A stretch of DNA of 64,000 nt from Lineus longissimus (lineage: Eukaryota; Nemertea; Pilidiophora; Heteronemertea; Lineidae): assembly GCF_910592395.1 (NCBI RefSeq), contig NC_088325.1, positions 13,334,109 through 13,398,108 of the forward strand, in the 5' to 3' direction. The position numbers and the translations under genes are program-made. Shown piece after piece: positions 60,513 through 64,000 of the stretch. Position 1 is the first letter of the stretch, and every line of letters starts with the position of its first letter. The notes under the pieces are model-generated. The model had not been told where the DNA came from, ran no database searches, and saw only the letters and a list, made by a program, of their open reading frames with translations.

Positions 60513-61483
60513 TTTGAAATTTTTAGGTTTGTAGCAAAGGACTTTATTGGTTTACACTTCCCAAACTCTGAGGTGCTTCATGGGGTGAAGTTTACCTCGT
60601 AGCAGATAATAGCAACGAAAATGTACCTGGAACGAATTAGCATTTTGAAGCTTTTCATGGCATTTATAATAGAACTTCTGGGACATGGCTGGGAGAGTCA
60701 GCGGTGCTTTACATGATGAAGTCAACCTAATGCCTCATAATCTACTGAACCACATCCCACAGGCGCGCAGAACTCTACTTGGAGACGTCCCAGCAGTTAT
60801 TTCAAATTAGCAGAGTGATTGCAAATTCACGCTGAGTGTTCCCTGCCAACCAACGAAGTTTGGATATCAACCTCAACAGTGGTGATGACTTTTTTCGTTA
60901 CTACGCATAGCATTCCTTGTCGTCACTTTGGGACTAGCTTGGGCTCGTCGCCAGGTCGAGATGGAGGAACGTATTTATTCGGCTATAAAAGTTATCTCCT
61001 TCATGGAAGAGCAAGCTCTGAGATACAATTGGTAATAACAATTACTTAGGAGAGGACAGTCATTAATCTGTAGGATTGACCAGTAAGCCGACAGACTACA
61101 AGATATTCGGGATGAAGGCAATGGTTCTGTGTTGACGGGTTCCGACAGTGTATTTCCATGTTGAGGTATTCTCAGAGAATCAGCCTCCAAGCAGAATGAG
61201 CAACAGGTAGGTTCACCATTTCTGAGGCTATAGACCTCAGGAATCATACCAGACAGATTGGGTGGTTTTGAACCGGAACTATTGGGGATCAGTCTAAGGT
61301 ACAAACTGAGCAGTGAAGGATACACAAAAATATGATAAGTGAGGTGAAACACATCAGATGTTACCCTAACAGACTGCTGACAGCCGACATTCGGTATGCC
61401 ATGGTCTACCCTCGAAATGTCATACAAGACAGCTTTTTGTATTTGGCCCATAGTCTAGCAACAGGATTTACCTCCAAGGCTTT
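60513..61483. other. No supported gene
   Basis: Contains a 158-codon minus-strand frame (60975-61451) with no recognised domain, judged close to chance expectation for a window of this size. Confidence 0.35.
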
Positions 61484-61490
61484 ACATCAA

Positions 61491-61743
61491 TAATAAATAA
61501 TAAATAATAGTCGGCGCTTATATAGCACTCAAATTACTCAATAGCTGGGTATTCTCAAGCACTTTGGGACTATCATCATCCCGGTCTCCACAGAAGTCAA
61601 TCTGGGGTTTCAAGGAGCAGCTACAAAGCGCTCATTCTTGAACTCGACCAGTAGGAGAAACAAAGTGACGATTAAGCCGGGAATCGAACCCACGACCTCC
61701 GGATCATGAGTCCGACTCTCTACCACTGCGCCACCGCGTCTCC
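61491..61743 (-). mobile_element. Full-length tRNA-derived SINE with target-site duplication
   Basis: On the minus strand the head reads GGAGACGCGGTGGCGCAGTG (A-box) and 50 bases later GTGGGTTCGATTCC (perfect B-box, 61680-61690). A body of about 170 bp leads to GTGCTATATAAGCGCCGACT and a (TTATTA)n tail. ACATCAA flanks both ends (61484-61490 and 61744-61750), consistent with LINE-mediated insertion. The intact boxes suggest a relatively young copy. Confidence 0.88.
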
Positions 61744-61750
61744 ACATCAA

Positions 61751-62284
61751 ATCTTTCCAAAATTGGTGACTGCACCTGCAGGATCAAACTGACTGATATC
61801 ATATGACACAGCAGAGCTTTTTTAGCCCTTATGAGCAAAGTAATCCATGTTCAACTAAATTTTGGAAAAAAGATAGAACTCGATTGAAATTCTCAATTGC
61901 ACCCGTGAGATTTACTCAACAAACAAACAGACAAGCAGCATATGTCAGGGCAATACTAAATCAAGCTAAGATAAACAAAAGTTCACTCATATGAGGTCCG
62001 CCTGACATTTCAATACAAATCTCTTCGAAATTCTCGACGGCACCCTTGGGATCTAGCCCCCATCAATAACAATGAACCTTTTATCCCCAGCAGAAACTCA
62101 CTTGACGTTAACTTGGCACAGTAAATATTTCATCAAGTCACCCGAGACGCTTCCATTTTCCTATATTATAAATCGCAGCTGAACGCAGAGCGTGGAGTCG
62201 AATTTTCATAAACTCGTCCTTTGCGAAATGTAGAGTTGACAGCTGAGTATCAATAAGAACGTTTTTATTTCCAGAAACAGAATT
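61751..62284. other. No supported feature
   Basis: Non-repetitive, no exon recognised. Confidence 0.45.
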
Positions 62285-62285
62285 T

Positions 62286-63235
62286 GGTGATTTCAGAAGT
62301 GATTCTGCGAGTGCCAAATCTTGAGAAGTCTAGTCAGTAATGGTAAACATCACTGCAAGAACAGCCAATTGCCATGTAGTGGTGATTTCAGAAGTGATTC
62401 TGTGAGTGCCAAATCTTGGAAAGTCTAGTCAGTAATGGTAAACATCACTGCAAGAACAGCCAATTGCCATGTAGTGGTGATTTCAGAAGTGATTCTGTGA
62501 GTGCCAAATCTTGAGAAGTCTAGTCAGTAATGGAAAACATCACTGCAAGAACAGCCAATTGCCATGTAGTGGTGATTTCAGAAGTGATTCTGTGAGTGCC
62601 AAATCTTGAGAAGTCTAGTCAGTAATGGAAACATCACTGCAAGAACAGCCAATTGCCATGTAGTGGTGATTTCAGAAGTGATTCTGTGAGTGCCAAATCT
62701 TGAGAAGTCTAGTCAGTAATGGAAAACGTCACTGCAAGAACAGCCAATTGCCATGTAGTGGTGATTTCAGAAGTGATTCTGTGAGTACCAAATCTTGGAA
62801 AGTCTAGTCAGTAATGGAAAACATCACTGCAAGAACAGCCAATTGCCATGTAGTGGTGATTTCAGAAGTGATTCCGTGAGTACCAAATCTTGGAAAGTCT
62901 AGTCAGTAATGGTAAACATCACTGCAAGAACAGCCAATTGCCATGTAGTGGTGATTTCAGAAGTGATTATGTGAGTACCAAATCTTGGAAAGTCTAGTCA
63001 GTAATGGTAAACATCACTGCAAGAACAGCCAATTGCCATGTAGTGGTGATTTCAGAAGTGATTCTGTGAGTGCCAAATCTTGAGAAGTCTAGTCAGTAAT
63101 GGAAAACATCACTGCAAGAACAGCCAATTGCCATGTAGTGGTGATTTCAGAAGTGATTCTGTGAGTACCAAATCTTGGAAAGTCTAGTCAGTAATGGAAA
63201 ACATCACTGCAAGAACAGCCAATTGCCATGTAGAA
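62286..63235. repeat. 95 bp tandem array, ten units
   Basis: GGTGATTTCAGAAGTGATTC starts each unit (62286, 62381, 62476 and on to about 63140); one unit is 94 bp. Units differ mainly at linked sites (GTGCC...TTGAGAAG against GTACC...TTGGAAAG, and TGGTAAAC against TGGAAAAC), so at least two subtypes are interspersed. No known family recognised. Confidence 0.97.
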
Positions 63236-64000
63236 CCCCATATCGTGACTCTGGGGACCTTATAATAATCGACAATTAGAGATGCCACATGATTGAGCCC
63301 CCAAAGGATACCACATTTTCATCAACTGAACTGTTGAATCCACACAGCACATACCCCAAGGGTTTCTTCCATCCTTTCCACAAACCAAATCAACTTCTGC
63401 TGATGAACAACTTTGTGGAGTTGTTAATCAAACTAGATCAGGATGCCATACAAGTATTGACTGGCTGGTGGCACTGCTGGTTAGGAGAGACAAAATGTCA
63501 ACGCTTTTAGGTTCTCGCTTAAAAGCTTTTTCAAAAGCTCCAAAAGCGTGCAGTCCTGTGCCAGCTTCCCAAAATATGCCAGAACAAAGCAACATCTCTA
63601 CCTTGAAACATCTTCACCAACAGCAACAACAGTTTGATCAATTATAAATCATCTGATAAAACCTCCTGTTTAAGAACGACCCGATCGACTGAATCAATTC
63701 TGCAACTGACCTGCATCAAACTAGACACCGAGTTGTCGATTTGTCTTGGGAATAAAACTCACATGAACATCATCGAGTGAACGGAACGATCGTATCCGCA
63801 AAGATCTGGTGATCAAACAACCGAGGCAACAAGGGATTTGGCGTAGAAGTGCTGACGAGTAATATAGCAAGTGATGGTAATCTGCCTAATGGTGTTAAAA
63901 TTCTCTTGGGGGATGGCTGCTATGGTTGAGCATAATTTGATAAGGTCAACGAGAAACCAAGCAGGATGACCTATGATTGAAGATAATAGGACATGTTCCG
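63236..64000. other. No supported feature
   Basis: Non-repetitive to the window edge. The open frame at 63289-63510 has no recognised domain. Confidence 0.45.

Noticed and set aside
60975-61451. 158-codon minus-strand ORF overlapping an AATAAA
   Set aside because: No recognised domain or splice signal; about one ORF of this length is expected by chance in 64 kb at this base composition.
61670-61743. A functional tRNA gene (CAT-like anticodon region)
   Set aside because: Good A and B boxes, but the acceptor stem does not pair and the sequence continues into a SINE body with a tail and target-site duplications.
62286-63235. CRISPR-like array
   Set aside because: Contiguous 95 bp units without unique spacers in a eukaryotic sequence; the same applies to all other arrays here.

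Overview
The window is eukaryotic nuclear DNA, most likely from a marine invertebrate and perhaps a spiralian such as a mollusc, brachiopod or annelid. It has no operons, no dense long ORFs and no ribosome-binding-site pattern. It does have an AT-rich, gene-poor background, isolated short exons with canonical GT/AG splice sites, tRNA-derived SINEs, MITE-like inverted-repeat elements and an unusually large number of unrelated tandem arrays. The lineage guess is weak. It rests partly on an element ending in an AGCTCACC/GGTGAGCT hairpin, a repeat style I associate from memory with mollusc genomes.

Only one coding exon can be named with confidence. On the minus strand, 7458-7578 encodes the conserved stretch leading into the N-terminal FHA domain of PHLDB1/PHLDB2 (LL5 alpha/beta), flanked by a clean acceptor and donor. 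Most of that gene should lie to the left, outside the window, and its 5' exons to the right. Two other minus-strand candidate exons, 12287-12492 and 19508-19732, both start with ATG and end in phase 0, so either could splice to the PHLDB exon, but neither is recognised as PHLDB sequence. A plus-strand candidate terminal exon lies at 41350-41595, and a CpG-rich candidate first exon on the minus strand at 43788-43898.

The rest is repeats. From left to right: a degenerate 18-20 bp minisatellite (0.39-0.64 kb); a 20 bp array built on AGGTCAAGGTCA nuclear-receptor half-sites (5.4-5.6 kb); 68 bp (10.8-11.0 kb) and 65 bp (14.8-15.2 kb) arrays; a 633 bp hairpin element and a 335 bp TTAA-flanked MITE (22-23.5 kb), both with near-identical second copies at 44.2-45.4 kb; an old 245 bp-scale array at 25.8-27.7 kb interrupted by a 653 bp inverted-repeat element made of CACCATGGTG palindromes and 145 bp units; 134-141 bp and 82 bp arrays (30.9-32.3 kb); a cluster of palindromes (32.65-32.87 kb); a 300 bp-unit element with a terminal hairpin (36.4-37.5 kb); a 1.48 kb element with 125 bp terminal inverted repeats (38.5-40.0 kb); an 80 bp higher-order repeat of GATG/GACG tetranucleotides (41.8-42.3 kb); two MITEs (47.2-48.6 kb); a 133 bp array with splice-site-like motifs and an inverted partner (55.8-58.7 kb); a 64 bp array (60 kb); a SINE with target-site duplications (61.5-61.7 kb); and a ten-copy 95 bp array (62.3-63.2 kb).

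No intact transposase, reverse transcriptase, RNA-polymerase-I or -III housekeeping gene, CRISPR array or bacterial gene was seen. Exon calls other than PHLDB rest on splice signals, codon-like composition and reading frame, and need transcript evidence.
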